38,010 bases of DNA from Collinsella sp. GTDB taxonomy: Bacteria; Actinomycetota; Coriobacteriia; Coriobacteriales; Coriobacteriaceae. Location of the stretch: assembly GCA_019425045.1 (NCBI GenBank), contig JAHYYI010000019.1, forward strand, positions 3,571 through 41,580, read 5' to 3'. Position numbers and translations under genes: made by a program. Position 1 is the stretch's first letter. Every line of letters starts with the position of its first letter. The notes beneath the pieces are model-generated. The model was given only the letters and a program-made list of their open reading frames with translations. It was not told the DNA's origin and ran no database searches. This document shows positions 15,512-23,855 of this stretch, piece by piece.

Positions 15512-16816
15512 CTAGCCCATATCCGCCTTGATGAGGTCGAGGGTGCGCTGGCAGTTTTCGCGGACGGGGCTGAGCATGTGCTCGCGCAGGTCCGCCATGC
15601 CGGGCAGGTCGGCGTATTCGTCCATGATCTCTTCCATGCAAATGGGCACCTCGTAGGCGAGGTCCATCATGGTCGCAAAGCAAAACTTCTCGGATAGCCC
15701 GGCATCGGTGAGCGCCGCCTCCAGCGCGGGGTCGCCCATACCGTGGTATCGGCGGATAGCGCCTGGACCGATGCGCCCCACTCGATTTTCGCCGCCAACG
15801 CTCATGGCAAGGCGCGCCCGGCGGCGCATACGCTCGTACGCCAAGCCCGATGCGACATCGTACATGGGTGCGAGCGCTGCGTTTGTGCCTTTACCTAGGA
15901 TGAGCGAGTAGTTTTTAGCGTGTGCGTCAGGCGCTCCGATAATGGCGTTATAGAACAACATATAGGTAAAAAGCACAAGATTCATGTGGTGGGGGACTGT
16001 GTTAATCAGTCGTTCTTGGATGTCTCGTGTGGTTGGTCCTCCGTCGGCGGTGTATTTCTGGCTTGGCAATACACCGAGCGCCTGGCAAAAGTCCTCCTGA
16101 TGCAGCCTTTCGATATTTCCGCTGCTATTGACCATTCTGTCGTACCGTTCAACGACGAGCGCGGCTTCGTCTTCAAATGTGCAATAGGAGACGTTGGCAG
16201 TTGGAATGCCAACACGCCGAGCCGTTTTCATGCAGACGAATTCGTTTAAGGCCTGATGTTTGAACCCAACGACACCATTTTTGAAGATATGGGTAGTGGG
16301 GGATGACCCTAGACATTCGCACCATTGGCCATCATGCCAAGCTAGTGCAAATTTGCCTTGGTTGCCGCCCAGGGACCAGCTTTCGTTGGAGCCCATCCAT
16401 GTCTCTCTTTCGTTATCGCGAATTGCTTTGAGCTTGTGAGCGATTTGAGAATTGGTAAGCGGGCGGTATGCCGAGACCCTGCCGCGGGCGGCGCCTAATT
16501 GATCGGTTCGACAAAACTGAACGGCCCCTGCGCAGTCAAGACCGATATGGCACAAGAGGGCGACGGGGTTGTTGGATGCAACGTCATGCTCGGCGGCAAT
16601 AGCGCGACGCTGCTCTTGGCTGTCGGGCAAAAGGCCAAATAGGAACGGGCGGACGATGTTATGGCCATACGTGCGATTGGAAAGCGGCATTGTAAGCGAT
16701 AGTGGTGCTCCGCGATAGGTTGGGGCGTATACAAAGCTGCAGAGTCCATGCTCGTCTTGCCGGAGAGTGCCTGCGATTTCGCCACAAATGAGGGTCGCAA
16801 GCTCCATCTCTGCCAT
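15512..16816 (-). CDS. hipA: HipA-family serine/threonine kinase toxin
   Basis: This 434-residue protein is related to HipA, which in E. coli phosphorylates glutamyl-tRNA synthetase and causes growth arrest. It has an N-terminal HipA-N region, then SLGGNQGKFAL (near 147, the HipA P-loop-like segment), THIFK, and VERYDR (near 222). HQEDFCQALG follows, then the catalytic loop IGAPDAHAKNYSLI (near 292, Asp, His and Asn kept) and the metal-binding LAPMYDVASG (Asp). All kinase residues expected in an active enzyme look intact. Its ATG directly abuts the stop of the upstream hipB (TAAATG). The coding bias is less G/C-rich than in neighbouring housekeeping genes, suggesting acquisition. Confidence 0.9.
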   Translation of the reverse strand: MAEMELATLICGEIAGTLRQDEHGLCSFVYAPTYRGAPLSLTMPLSNRTYGHNIVRPFLFGLLPDSQEQRRAIAAEHDVASNNPVALLCHIGLDCAGAVQFCRTDQLGAARGRVSAYRPLTNSQIAHKLKAIRDNERETWMGSNESWSLGGNQGKFALAWHDGQWCECLGSSPTTHIFKNGVVGFKHQALNEFVCMKTARRVGIPTANVSYCTFEDEAALVVERYDRMVNSSGNIERLHQEDFCQALGVLPSQKYTADGGPTTRDIQERLINTVPHHMNLVLFTYMLFYNAIIGAPDAHAKNYSLILGKGTNAALAPMYDVASGLAYERMRRRARLAMSVGGENRVGRIGPGAIRRYHGMGDPALEAALTDAGLSEKFCFATMMDLAYEVPICMEEIMDEYADLPGMADLREHMLSPVRENCQRTLDLIKADMG

Positions 16817-17248
16817 TTATTTCACAGCCTTACAGTCAAAGGAGAGGTCTGAAGTGTCGGAAAGGCCTTGCTCGGCTGCGATTTGGGCCAGCAAGGCACC
16901 ATAGGAAGATGGCGTTCCTTGTCGAGCGGGTCGTCTGCCTACGCTTGGCTTTGGCAGGGCATTCGAGTTCGCGATAGGGAGGTCCGCTTTCGTCGTCGGA
17001 TGTTCGGAGGGCGATGCGATGGAGTCGTTATCGCTTTGCGCAAAGAGACCTATGCCGAGTGCGTTAAAGACGGACAGCAACTTGTCGAGTCGAATGCCGG
17101 TGGCGTCTCCTAGCTCGAGCGATGCGAGCAGGCGCTCTGAAACACTGGCCGTTTTGGCGAGGGCGGCACGGGTGAGACCCTGAGCCTCGCGTGCCTGGCG
17201 CACGTAGATGCCAGCTTGGCGCGGTGTGGTGATGGGAAGGGTATTCAC
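16817..17248 (-). CDS. hipB: HipB-like antitoxin, helix-turn-helix repressor
   Basis: This is a 143-residue protein. An Xre-type HTH occupies about 10-65 (IYVRQAREAQGLTRAALAKT, then SVSERLLASLELG). HipB antitoxins bind HipA and repress their own operon. The C-terminal half, about 70-143, is Ser/Pro/Ala-rich and looks disordered, longer than in E. coli HipB (88 residues). It may hold the HipA-neutralising segment. It starts at GTG 17246-17248 with AGGAG 6-7 bases upstream. Its presumed operator is the large palindrome at 17263-17305, just before the gene. Confidence 0.88.
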   Translation of the reverse strand: MNTLPITTPRQAGIYVRQAREAQGLTRAALAKTASVSERLLASLELGDATGIRLDKLLSVFNALGIGLFAQSDNDSIASPSEHPTTKADLPIANSNALPKPSVGRRPARQGTPSSYGALLAQIAAEQGLSDTSDLSFDCKAVK

Positions 17249-17262
17249 GGCGATCTCCTAAC

Positions 17263-17305
17263 GTGCAGACTTTTGCATATCAGTATGACATGCAAAAGTC
17301 TGCAC
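17263..17305 (-). promoter_or_regulatory. hipBA operator palindrome
   Basis: Perfect 16-bp arms GTGCAGACTTTTGCAT (17263-17278) and ATGCAAAAGTCTGCAC (17290-17305), with 11 bases between, lie 14 bases upstream of the hipB start codon. The position suits autoregulation by HipB; a -10-like CATACT on the minus strand falls in the spacer. Confidence 0.75.
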
Positions 17306-17340
17306 GAAAAGGCCTCATGCAAAACTTTGCATGAGGCCTT
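17306..17340 (-). terminator. Palindrome ending the mntP transcript
   Basis: Arms AAGGCCTCATGCAAA (17309-17323) and TTTGCATGAGGCCTT (17326-17340) are perfect, with a 2-base centre. Read on the minus strand it is followed by T residues, suiting a terminator for mntP. It repeats the ATGCAAA word of the hipBA operator next to it. Confidence 0.7.
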
Positions 17341-17376
17341 GTACTGGCGTTGAGTTTTGAGCGATTGTGTTTGGCG

Positions 17377-17955
17377 TTACAGCGCCAAAATCCCCAGATG
17401 CTCAAGCAAGATCTTAAGTCCGATGAGGATGAGCACGATGCCGCCCACGATGGTGGCAGGTTTTTCGTAGCGCGCGCCAAAGGTGTGGCCGATCGCTACG
17501 CCGGCGACGGAGAAGATAAACGTTGTGACGCCGATAAGCGATACAGCGGGAACGATGTCGACCGAAAGCGCGGCGAACGAGATGCCCACGGCCAGGGCGT
17601 CGATTGAAGTGGCGATGGCGAGGATCAGGTACTCGCTCAGTTCAATCTTTTCGGCATTCTTGCCGTCGCCTTCATCCTCGTCCTCGGTAAAAGCCTCCCA
17701 CAGCATTTTGCCGCCGATGAAGGCCAAAAGGATAAAGGCAATCCAATGGTCGATGGGGCCGATGATGCCCATAAACTGGCTGCCAAGCGCCCATCCGATC
17801 ACGGGCATGCCGGCCTGGAAGCCGCCAAAGAACAGGCCGAGCACTACGGCGACCTTAAGGTTGATCTTCTTCATGCCAAGGCCCTTGCAGATGGATACGG
17901 CAAAGGCGTCCATCGAAAGGCCAATGGCGAGCAGCACGAGCTCTACGAGTCCCAT
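17377..17955 (-). CDS. mntP: Manganese efflux pump MntP
   Basis: This is a 192-residue integral membrane protein with six predicted helices in two similar halves. Each half carries the conserved Asp motif of MntP (YebN): LSMDAFAVSICKG near residue 14 and TSIDALAVGISFA near 113. It exports Mn2+ to prevent toxicity. The loop between halves (about 90-105, EDEDEGDGKNAEKIE) is strongly acidic. ATG 17955 has AGGAGGGAG just upstream. Expression is almost certainly set by the yybP-ykoY riboswitch at 18048-18145, consistent with induction by manganese. Confidence 0.93.
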   Translation of the reverse strand: MGLVELVLLAIGLSMDAFAVSICKGLGMKKINLKVAVVLGLFFGGFQAGMPVIGWALGSQFMGIIGPIDHWIAFILLAFIGGKMLWEAFTEDEDEGDGKNAEKIELSEYLILAIATSIDALAVGISFAALSVDIVPAVSLIGVTTFIFSVAGVAIGHTFGARYEKPATIVGGIVLILIGLKILLEHLGILAL

Positions 17956-18010
17956 GGTTTGGCTCCCTCCTTGCGGGCGAACCCGCGTGTACTTCTGACA
18001 GGGGAGCAAC

Positions 18011-18054
18011 AAAAAAGACCCGTGGCGTACGCGCCGCGCGTACAACCACGAGTC
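18011..18054 (-). terminator. Riboswitch expression-platform terminator of mntP
   Basis: On the minus strand, GACTCGTGG (18046-18054) pairs with CCACGGGTC (18017-18025) with an inner GTACGCGC/GCGCGTAC stem, followed by T6 (18011-18016). Its 5' arm contains CTCGT, which also closes aptamer helix P1, so the two folds exclude each other. Confidence 0.85.
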
Positions 18055-18145
18055 TCGTTCATTAAGGCAAGCCAGACCGTGTCGGCCAGTATGTTGACTT
18101 GCCGCGCCACCGGAGACGAACCCGGTCACGCGACTACTCCCTCAT
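18048..18145 (-). ncRNA. yybP-ykoY (manganese) riboswitch
   Basis: Minus strand. P1 forms between ATGAG (18141-18145) and CTCGT (18048-18052). ATGAG is followed directly by the conserved GGAGTAG, and CTCGT is preceded by ACGAGA, as in known Mn2+ aptamers. In between are GC-rich arms and AGTCAACATACTGG. The downstream gene is mntP, a classic target. Mn2+ stabilises P1, sequesters the terminator 5' arm and should turn expression on. Confidence 0.85.
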
Positions 18146-18304
18146 TCATGTGAATCCCGATGCTACCACATGAACAGCTCATTTGGGTTGAGGCTCTCAG
18201 CGGTGTTCGCTCATTCTGTAAGCATCGGATTTCGCGAGCGCCGCGGGGACAAACCGTGAGAAACTATTTAGCGTTTATGGAGCGTATGCGATGGGAGCGA
18301 TGCC

Positions 18305-19372
18305 TTGGATAAGAACGAGCTGCAAAAGCGTATGGAACAGGCCATCCGCCTGACGGCACCTGGCCAGCCGATCCGCACCGCCCTCGACATGATCATTGCT
18401 GGTCACCTGGGCGCTCTTATTTGCGTCGGCGACACCGAAAACGTGCTCGCTGCTGGTAACGACGGCTTCCCGCTCAACATTTCGTTTACCTCGAACCGCC
18501 TGTTCGAGCTTTCCAAGATGGACGGCGCCATCGTCATCGACGGCGACCTCACCCAGATCCTGCGCGCCAACTTCCACCTCAATCCCGATCCCTCGCTTGC
18601 CACGAGTGAGACGGGCATGCGTCACCGCACCGCCGCCCGCATGTCGGTGCTCACGGATGCCATCGTGATCTCGGTCTCGGCCCGTCGTGCCGTCGTCAAC
18701 GTGTACGTTCACGGCAAGAGCTACGAGATCCAGCCCGTCACCACCATCATGAGCTCGGTCAACCAGCTCGTCGCCACGCTCCAGACTACCCGTCAGTCGC
18801 TCGACCGCTCCCTGCTGCGCCTGACGGCCCTCGAGCTCGACGACTACGTTACGCTCGCCGACATTACCGGGATTTTCTCGAGCTTCGAGATCATGCAGCA
18901 GGCAAAGACCGAACTTAAGGATTGCATTGTCAAGCTGGGCAACCAGGGCAAGCTCGTGCAGATGCAGCTCGAGCAGCTCGCCGGCTCCAGCATGGATACC
19001 GAGTACGACCTGATGATTCGCGACTATGCGAGCGATTCCTCCGAGGCCAATGCCGAAAAGATCCGCGCCAACCTGAGCCGTATGACGCCCAAGGACTTGT
19101 CCGACCCGCAGCATGTGGCGGCGGTTCTGGGTTACGACGACCTGGACGAGGACTCCGTCATGACACCGCTGGGCCTGCGCACGCTTTCGCGCGTGTCCGT
19201 CGTGCGCGACGGCGTGGCCGAGAAGATCGTCGACGAGTATGGATCGCTGCAGGAGCTCATGGACGACATCAGCGAGGATCCGGAGCGCCTAGGCGACTTT
19301 GGCGTCAACAACCCTGCCATTCTTGCGGACTCCCTGTACCGCATGAAGGGCACCAAACAGGGGAACGCATAA
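18305..19372 (+). CDS. disA: Diadenylate cyclase DisA
   Basis: This 355-residue protein makes c-di-AMP from two ATP and scans DNA for branched structures. The N-terminal DAC domain has KMDGAIVIDGD (DGA motif) near 72-82 and GMRHRTAARM (RHR motif) near 104-113, so the cyclase should be active. A helical linker (about 150-290) leads to C-terminal helix-hairpin-helix repeats (about 290-345). The start is TTG 18305, supported by GGGAG at 18293-18297. It overlaps ispD by one base (TAATG), which places it at the head of the ispD-ispF-cysS operon. In mycobacteria ispD usually follows carD instead. Confidence 0.94.
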   Translation: MDKNELQKRMEQAIRLTAPGQPIRTALDMIIAGHLGALICVGDTENVLAAGNDGFPLNISFTSNRLFELSKMDGAIVIDGDLTQILRANFHLNPDPSLATSETGMRHRTAARMSVLTDAIVISVSARRAVVNVYVHGKSYEIQPVTTIMSSVNQLVATLQTTRQSLDRSLLRLTALELDDYVTLADITGIFSSFEIMQQAKTELKDCIVKLGNQGKLVQMQLEQLAGSSMDTEYDLMIRDYASDSSEANAEKIRANLSRMTPKDLSDPQHVAAVLGYDDLDEDSVMTPLGLRTLSRVSVVRDGVAEKIVDEYGSLQELMDDISEDPERLGDFGVNNPAILADSLYRMKGTKQGNA

Positions 19373-20100
19373 TGGCGCCCGTATGCGCCGTGGTCGTTGC
19401 CGGCGGCAGTGGCCAGCGCTTTGGAAATCCCGGCGGCAAGCAGCTCGTTAACGTGGCGGGCCGTCCGCTCATGAGCTGGTCTATCCGCGCATTTGACCGT
19501 AGCAATAAGGTCGGCCACATCGTGGTGGTGTGTCCTTCCGAGCGTCGTGCCGAGATGCGCCGCCTGGCAATCGACCCGTTTGACTATGACACGCCCATCA
19601 GCTTTGCCGATGCCGGCGATACTCGCCAGGATTCCACCCGAGCCGGCGTGCATGCGGTCCCGGCAGGCTTTGAATACGTCGCCATTCACGACGGCGCCCG
19701 TCCGCTCATCACCACCGAGGCTATCGACCATGCGATTGACGTGCTCGTGGGCGACCGCTCACTCGACGGCGTCGTGTGTGGACAACCCGCAATCGACACG
19801 CTCAAGATCGCTGATGGCGATAATATCGTTGAGACACCGCCACGCGAACTCTATTGGGCCGCGCAGACGCCGCAGATCTTTAGCGTCGACGCCATGAAGC
19901 GCGCTCACGCCGCTGCTATCGCCGAGGGCTTTATCGGTACCGACGATTCATCGCTGGTCGAGCGCATGGGCGGGCGCGTCCGCTGTGTCCAGAGCCCGCG
20001 CGATAACCTTAAGGTGACGGTGCCCGAGGACCTGCGTCCCGTAACCGCGATTCTGCTTGGCCGCATGGCCGAGGGAGAGGACCTTCCCCATGTTCAGTAA
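19372..20100 (+). CDS. ispD: 2-C-methyl-D-erythritol 4-phosphate cytidylyltransferase
   Basis: This 242-residue enzyme transfers CMP from CTP to methylerythritol 4-phosphate, the third step of the MEP pathway. The nucleotide-binding start is VVVAGGSGQRFGNPGGKQL (about 7-25), followed by DSTRAGVHAV near 90, VAIHDGARPL near 104, and the C-terminal DNLKVTVPEDL. Some IspD have LPAAG-G-R at the start; here the equivalent reads VVAGGSGQRF. The ATG shares its A with the disA stop codon. The last 11 bases overlap ispF. Confidence 0.94.
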   Translation: MAPVCAVVVAGGSGQRFGNPGGKQLVNVAGRPLMSWSIRAFDRSNKVGHIVVVCPSERRAEMRRLAIDPFDYDTPISFADAGDTRQDSTRAGVHAVPAGFEYVAIHDGARPLITTEAIDHAIDVLVGDRSLDGVVCGQPAIDTLKIADGDNIVETPPRELYWAAQTPQIFSVDAMKRAHAAAIAEGFIGTDDSSLVERMGGRVRCVQSPRDNLKVTVPEDLRPVTAILLGRMAEGEDLPHVQ

Positions 20101-20584
20101 CCTGCGCATTGGCCACGGCTACGACGTCCACCGTTTGGTGGAGGGGCGTCGATGTATCATCGGCGGAGTCGACATTCCCTACGAGCGCGGTCTGCTGGGC
20201 CACTCGGATGCCGATGTGCTCGCGCATGCCTTGGCCGACGCCATTCTGGGCGCCTGCCGCGGGGGAGACATTGGCAAGTTGTTCCCCGACACCGATCCTG
20301 CCTATGAGGGCGCCGACTCGATGGTGCTGCTTGCCCGCGTGATGGACTATGCACGCGAGCTGGGCTTTGAGTTTGTCGATGCCGATTGCACCATTGCCTG
20401 TCAGCAGCCTAAGATCACCCCGCACCGCGATGCCATGCGCACGAACCTCGCCCATGCCCTGGGCGTTGACGTCGAAAACGTGGGCGTCGCCGCCACTACG
20501 ACCGAAAAGCTCGGTTGGGAGGGCCAGGGCGAGGGAATTGGTGCCTGGGCCGTCTGCCTGCTACAGAAAACCGCTAAGGAGTAA
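20090..20584 (+). CDS. ispF: 2-C-methyl-D-erythritol 2,4-cyclodiphosphate synthase
   Basis: This 164-residue trimeric zinc enzyme cyclises CDP-ME 2-phosphate, the fifth step of the MEP pathway. The metal ligands are in IGHGYDVHRL (residues 6-15). HSDADVLAHALADAILGA (near 41-58) and TTTEKLGWEGQGEGIGAWAV near the end complete the signature. GAGGGAGAGG at about 20071-20080 is the ribosome site inside ispD, and the genes overlap. CysS follows 3 bases after the stop. Confidence 0.95.
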   Translation: MFSNLRIGHGYDVHRLVEGRRCIIGGVDIPYERGLLGHSDADVLAHALADAILGACRGGDIGKLFPDTDPAYEGADSMVLLARVMDYARELGFEFVDADCTIACQQPKITPHRDAMRTNLAHALGVDVENVGVAATTTEKLGWEGQGEGIGAWAVCLLQKTAKE

Positions 20585-20587
20585 CGA

Positions 20588-22054
20588 ATGCGTATCTACA
20601 ACAGCGCTACCCATAAAAAGGAAGAGTTCCAGCCCATCGAGTCCGGCAAGGTCCGCATGTACGTGTGCGGCCCCACGGTCTACGACAACATCCACATCGG
20701 CAACGCCCGCACGTTCATCAGCTTTGACGTGATTCGCCGTTGGCTCATCGCGAGCGGCTACGAGGTCACGTTCGCTCAAAACCTCACCGATGTCGACGAT
20801 AAAATCATCAAGCGCGCTAACGAGCAGGGGCGTACGGCCGCTGAGGTCGCGACGGAGTTCTCCGACAAGTTTATCGGCGTCATGCGCGCCGCTAACGTGC
20901 TCGATCCCGATGTGCGTCCCCGCGCCACCAAGGAGATCGGCCCCATGATTGCCATGATCAAGACGCTTATCGAGCAGGGCCACGCTTACGCAGCCGATAA
21001 CGGCGATGTGTACTTTGCCGTGCGCAGCGATCCCAACTATGGTCAGGTCTCGGGCCGCAACATCGACGACCTTATGGTTGGCGCGCGCATCGAGGAGAAC
21101 GAGGACAAGAACGACCCGCTCGACTTTGCCCTGTGGAAGGCCGCCAAGCCCGGCGAGCCCAGCTGGCCGAGCCCCTGGGGCGAGGGCCGTCCCGGCTGGC
21201 ACACCGAGTGCGCCGCCATGGTGCACCGCTACCTGGGCACTCCGATCGACATCCACGGTGGCGGCTCCGACCTTGCCTTCCCGCATCACGAGAACGAGTG
21301 CGCCCAGGCCACCTGCGCCTGGCACCAGGGCTTCTCCAACACCTGGATGCACACGGGCATGCTGCTGGTAGACGGCGAGAAGATGTCCAAGTCGCTCGGC
21401 AACTTCTTTACGCTGGCCGAGGTGCTCGAGCAGCACTCTGCCGCGGCTCTGCGTTTGCTGATGCTGCAGACGAGCTATCGCTCACCGCTCGACTTCTCTT
21501 GGGAGCGCCTGGAGGGTGCCGAGAACTCGCTCACGCGTATCGCCGGCACGGTCGAGAACCTGCGCTGGGCTGCAAGCCACGCGACGGCCGACGCCGATGA
21601 GGCTGCCGTCGAGGCGTTTGCCGCCAAGGCCGCCGAGACCCGTGCCGCCTTTAAGGAGTGCATGGACGACGACTTTAACACCGCCGGTGCCATGGGTGCC
21701 GTCTTTGGCTTTGTCACCGAGTGCAATCAGTATCTGGAGCAGGCGGGCGATGCTGCCGACAAGGCCGCAGTCCTGGCTGCCGCCGATACGCTGACCGAAC
21801 TGCTCGACACGTTTGGCGTCGAGCTTCCCGAGCCCAAGGTCGAGCTGCCGCTGGGACTGCTGGGCGTTGCCGCCGGTCTGGTTGCCTACACTGGTGACGA
21901 TGTGGACGAGGCTGCTGCCAAGATTCTCGAGGCCCGCGCCGAGGCCCGCGCCGCCAAGAACTGGGATCTGGCAGACGCCATCCGCGACCAGCTCAAGGAC
22001 TTGGGCCTGACGATTGAAGATACTGCCGCCGGCACCCGTATCAAATCTCTCTAA
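20588..22054 (+). CDS. cysS: Cysteinyl-tRNA synthetase
   Basis: This is a 488-residue class I synthetase. The HIGH region is VCGPTVYDNIHIGNARTF (near 27-44) and the KMSKS loop is KMSKSLGNFF near 265. The zinc site uses Cys28, then HTECAAM (near 208) and HHENECAQA (near 234). The C-terminal helical anticodon domain starts near 340 and is Ala-rich. Length is usual (about 460-490). It follows ispF by 3 bases; the ispD-ispF-cysS-rlmB order is widespread in Gram-positive bacteria. Confidence 0.96.
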   Translation: MRIYNSATHKKEEFQPIESGKVRMYVCGPTVYDNIHIGNARTFISFDVIRRWLIASGYEVTFAQNLTDVDDKIIKRANEQGRTAAEVATEFSDKFIGVMRAANVLDPDVRPRATKEIGPMIAMIKTLIEQGHAYAADNGDVYFAVRSDPNYGQVSGRNIDDLMVGARIEENEDKNDPLDFALWKAAKPGEPSWPSPWGEGRPGWHTECAAMVHRYLGTPIDIHGGGSDLAFPHHENECAQATCAWHQGFSNTWMHTGMLLVDGEKMSKSLGNFFTLAEVLEQHSAAALRLLMLQTSYRSPLDFSWERLEGAENSLTRIAGTVENLRWAASHATADADEAAVEAFAAKAAETRAAFKECMDDDFNTAGAMGAVFGFVTECNQYLEQAGDAADKAAVLAAADTLTELLDTFGVELPEPKVELPLGLLGVAAGLVAYTGDDVDEAAAKILEARAEARAAKNWDLADAIRDQLKDLGLTIEDTAAGTRIKSL

Positions 22055-22099
22055 TCCCTGCGGGTTTCCCAGGCACCCGACCGCCCGAGCCACGGCACC

Positions 22100-22156
22100 T
22101 TGCCTTTCAATCGTCGGGCATGACCTCAAGGTCTATGCCCTCCTCTTTCAAGGCAA
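22100..22156 (+). terminator. Hairpin between cysS and rlmB
   Basis: Outer arms TTGCCTT (22100-22106) and AAGGCAA (22150-22156) enclose GGGCAT (22116-22121), GACC-TCAA-GGTC, a bulged T and ATGCCC. There is no T tract. The inner element is shared with the lysS terminator at 8831-8871. Confidence 0.55.
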
Positions 22157-22221
22157 TCTGCCGCACCTCGGGCGGTCGGTCTATTTGTTTCGTTTGATAG
22201 TTGTATTTAGGAGGTCGCTTT

Positions 22222-23136
22222 ATGGCCGACAATCGCAAGCGTGCACCGCGTGGAGGCAAACAGGCTGCTTCTGGCTCGCGTCCGATTCGCCGCAACGACC
22301 GCACTGCCGCGTCCAAGGGTCAGCGCGAGCGCTCCCAGGCCGCGCGTTCGCAGCGCGATCGCAACCGCGACAACGTTCAGGCTCCCAAGGGCGAGTTTAT
22401 CGAAGGTCGTCGTGCTGCCGCCGAGGCGCTGCGCACCGGCTTTCCCGTCAAGTGCGCGCTCATTGCCGAGGGCGGGGAGCGCGACGCCGCCCTGTCTCGT
22501 CTGGTCGATGACCTCAACGCTGCAGGCGTTCGCATTAAGTACGTGCCGCGCGCACAGCTCGATGCGCTTTCGAGCCATGGCGCTCACCAGGGCATTGCGC
22601 TCGAGGTGGGCAACTTCCCCTATGCCGATGTCGCCGATATTCTCGACCGCGCGGGCGACGGTCCGGCACTTGTCGTGGTGCTCGACCACGTGACCGACGA
22701 CGGTAACTTTGGTGCCATCGTGCGCTCCGCCGAGGTTGTGGGCGCGGCGGGCGTTATCATCGCCAACAAGCGTGCCGCCGGCGTGACCGTGGGCAGCTAC
22801 AAGACTTCTGCCGGAGCCGTCATGCATCTGCCTATCGCGCAGGTGCCCAACATTGCCCGTGCGCTTGACGATCTTAAAGCCGCCGGCTTTTGGGTGGGCG
22901 GTGCCTCCGAGCACGCCGAGGGCAGTTGCTGGGATGCTCCCTTCGAGGGCAGCGTAGCGCTCGTCATGGGTTCCGAGGGCGACGGCATCTCGCGCCTGGT
23001 GCTCGAGAAATGCGACTTTTTGACCAAGCTTCCCCAGCGCGGCATGACCGAGAGTCTCAATGTGGCCCAGGCGACCACCGCGCTGTGCTTTGAGTGGCTG
23101 CGCCGCAATGCCGGCGAGCTCATGGGGGAGGAGTAG
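22222..23136 (+). CDS. rlmB: 23S rRNA (guanosine-2'-O)-methyltransferase RlmB / TrmH family
   Basis: This 304-residue SPOUT methyltransferase probably acts at G2251 of 23S rRNA. The first 60 residues are a basic, Arg/Lys/Gln-rich tail, which may help RNA binding. The substrate-binding domain begins at EFIEGRRAAAEALR (near 62). The trefoil-knot SAM site shows DHVTDDGNFGAIVRSAE (near 158), VMGSEGDGIS (near 252), and the motif 3 stretch LPQRGMTESLNVAQATT (near 271). AGGAGG at 22209-22214 marks the ATG. YacP follows 3 bases after the stop. Confidence 0.92.
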   Translation: MADNRKRAPRGGKQAASGSRPIRRNDRTAASKGQRERSQAARSQRDRNRDNVQAPKGEFIEGRRAAAEALRTGFPVKCALIAEGGERDAALSRLVDDLNAAGVRIKYVPRAQLDALSSHGAHQGIALEVGNFPYADVADILDRAGDGPALVVVLDHVTDDGNFGAIVRSAEVVGAAGVIIANKRAAGVTVGSYKTSAGAVMHLPIAQVPNIARALDDLKAAGFWVGGASEHAEGSCWDAPFEGSVALVMGSEGDGISRLVLEKCDFLTKLPQRGMTESLNVAQATTALCFEWLRRNAGELMGEE

Positions 23137-23139
23137 CGC

Positions 23140-23817
23140 ATGTCCAAGAAGAACCGCGCCAAGTCCAAGGCCAAGCGCTTTGGCGAAGGCTCGGCCAAGC
23201 CGATTGTTTCGGCCGCGACCTATGGCGTGGGCGGCAATGCGTTTGCGCAGGCTATCGCCGATCCGGTCTCGACGGTGCACTCCAATAAGCCCGAGCTGCT
23301 GGTGGTCGACGGCTACAACGTGATCCACTGCACGCCGCGCTACGAAAAGCTCGTCTACGACCATTCCGATGATCCGTATTCCAGCGACGTTCACGATATG
23401 GCGCGCACGGCACTCATCAACGATGTTGCCGCGTTTGCCCAGGGCCGCTACGAGGCCGTAATCGTGTTTGACGGCGCGGGCAATATCTCCAGCGAGCGCC
23501 CCAACCTGCCGGCCCGCGGCGTGCGCATCGAGTTTTCGCCGACGGGCGTATCGGCCGACACCGTGGTGCAGAAGCTCTGCATCGAGGCGCGCGAGGAAGG
23601 CCGCGCGTGCTCCGTGGTGTCGAGCGACGGCACGATCCAGGCCGTCGTCATGGGTAAGGGCGTTACGCGCATCTCGAGCCGCATGCTGGTGGACGAGATC
23701 AAGCAGATAGATAACGATGTTCACGAGGCAGAGGAAGCTCCGCAGATCAAGATGACCCTGGGCAGCCGCCTGAGCTCCGATGCCCTGGCCAAGCTCAAGG
23801 CCCTGCGCGGGAGGTAG
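23140..23817 (+). CDS. NYN domain ribonuclease-like protein (YacP/Rae1 family)
   Basis: This is a 225-residue protein. After a basic tail (about 1-50), the NYN (PIN-like) domain begins with ELLVVDGYNVIH (near 52), includes VIVFDGAGN (near 110) and ends with VVSSDGTIQAVV (near 165). The Asp residues in these motifs are the expected metal ligands. In B. subtilis Rae1 (YacP) is a ribosome-associated endoribonuclease that cuts mRNA in the A site; the same role is inferred here. The location directly after rlmB is the same as in Bacillus. Confidence 0.86.
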   Translation: MSKKNRAKSKAKRFGEGSAKPIVSAATYGVGGNAFAQAIADPVSTVHSNKPELLVVDGYNVIHCTPRYEKLVYDHSDDPYSSDVHDMARTALINDVAAFAQGRYEAVIVFDGAGNISSERPNLPARGVRIEFSPTGVSADTVVQKLCIEAREEGRACSVVSSDGTIQAVVMGKGVTRISSRMLVDEIKQIDNDVHEAEEAPQIKMTLGSRLSSDALAKLKALRGR

Positions 23818-23855
23818 GGGATTATCCATAGAGACCCGTTTCCCAATTGGCCGGC

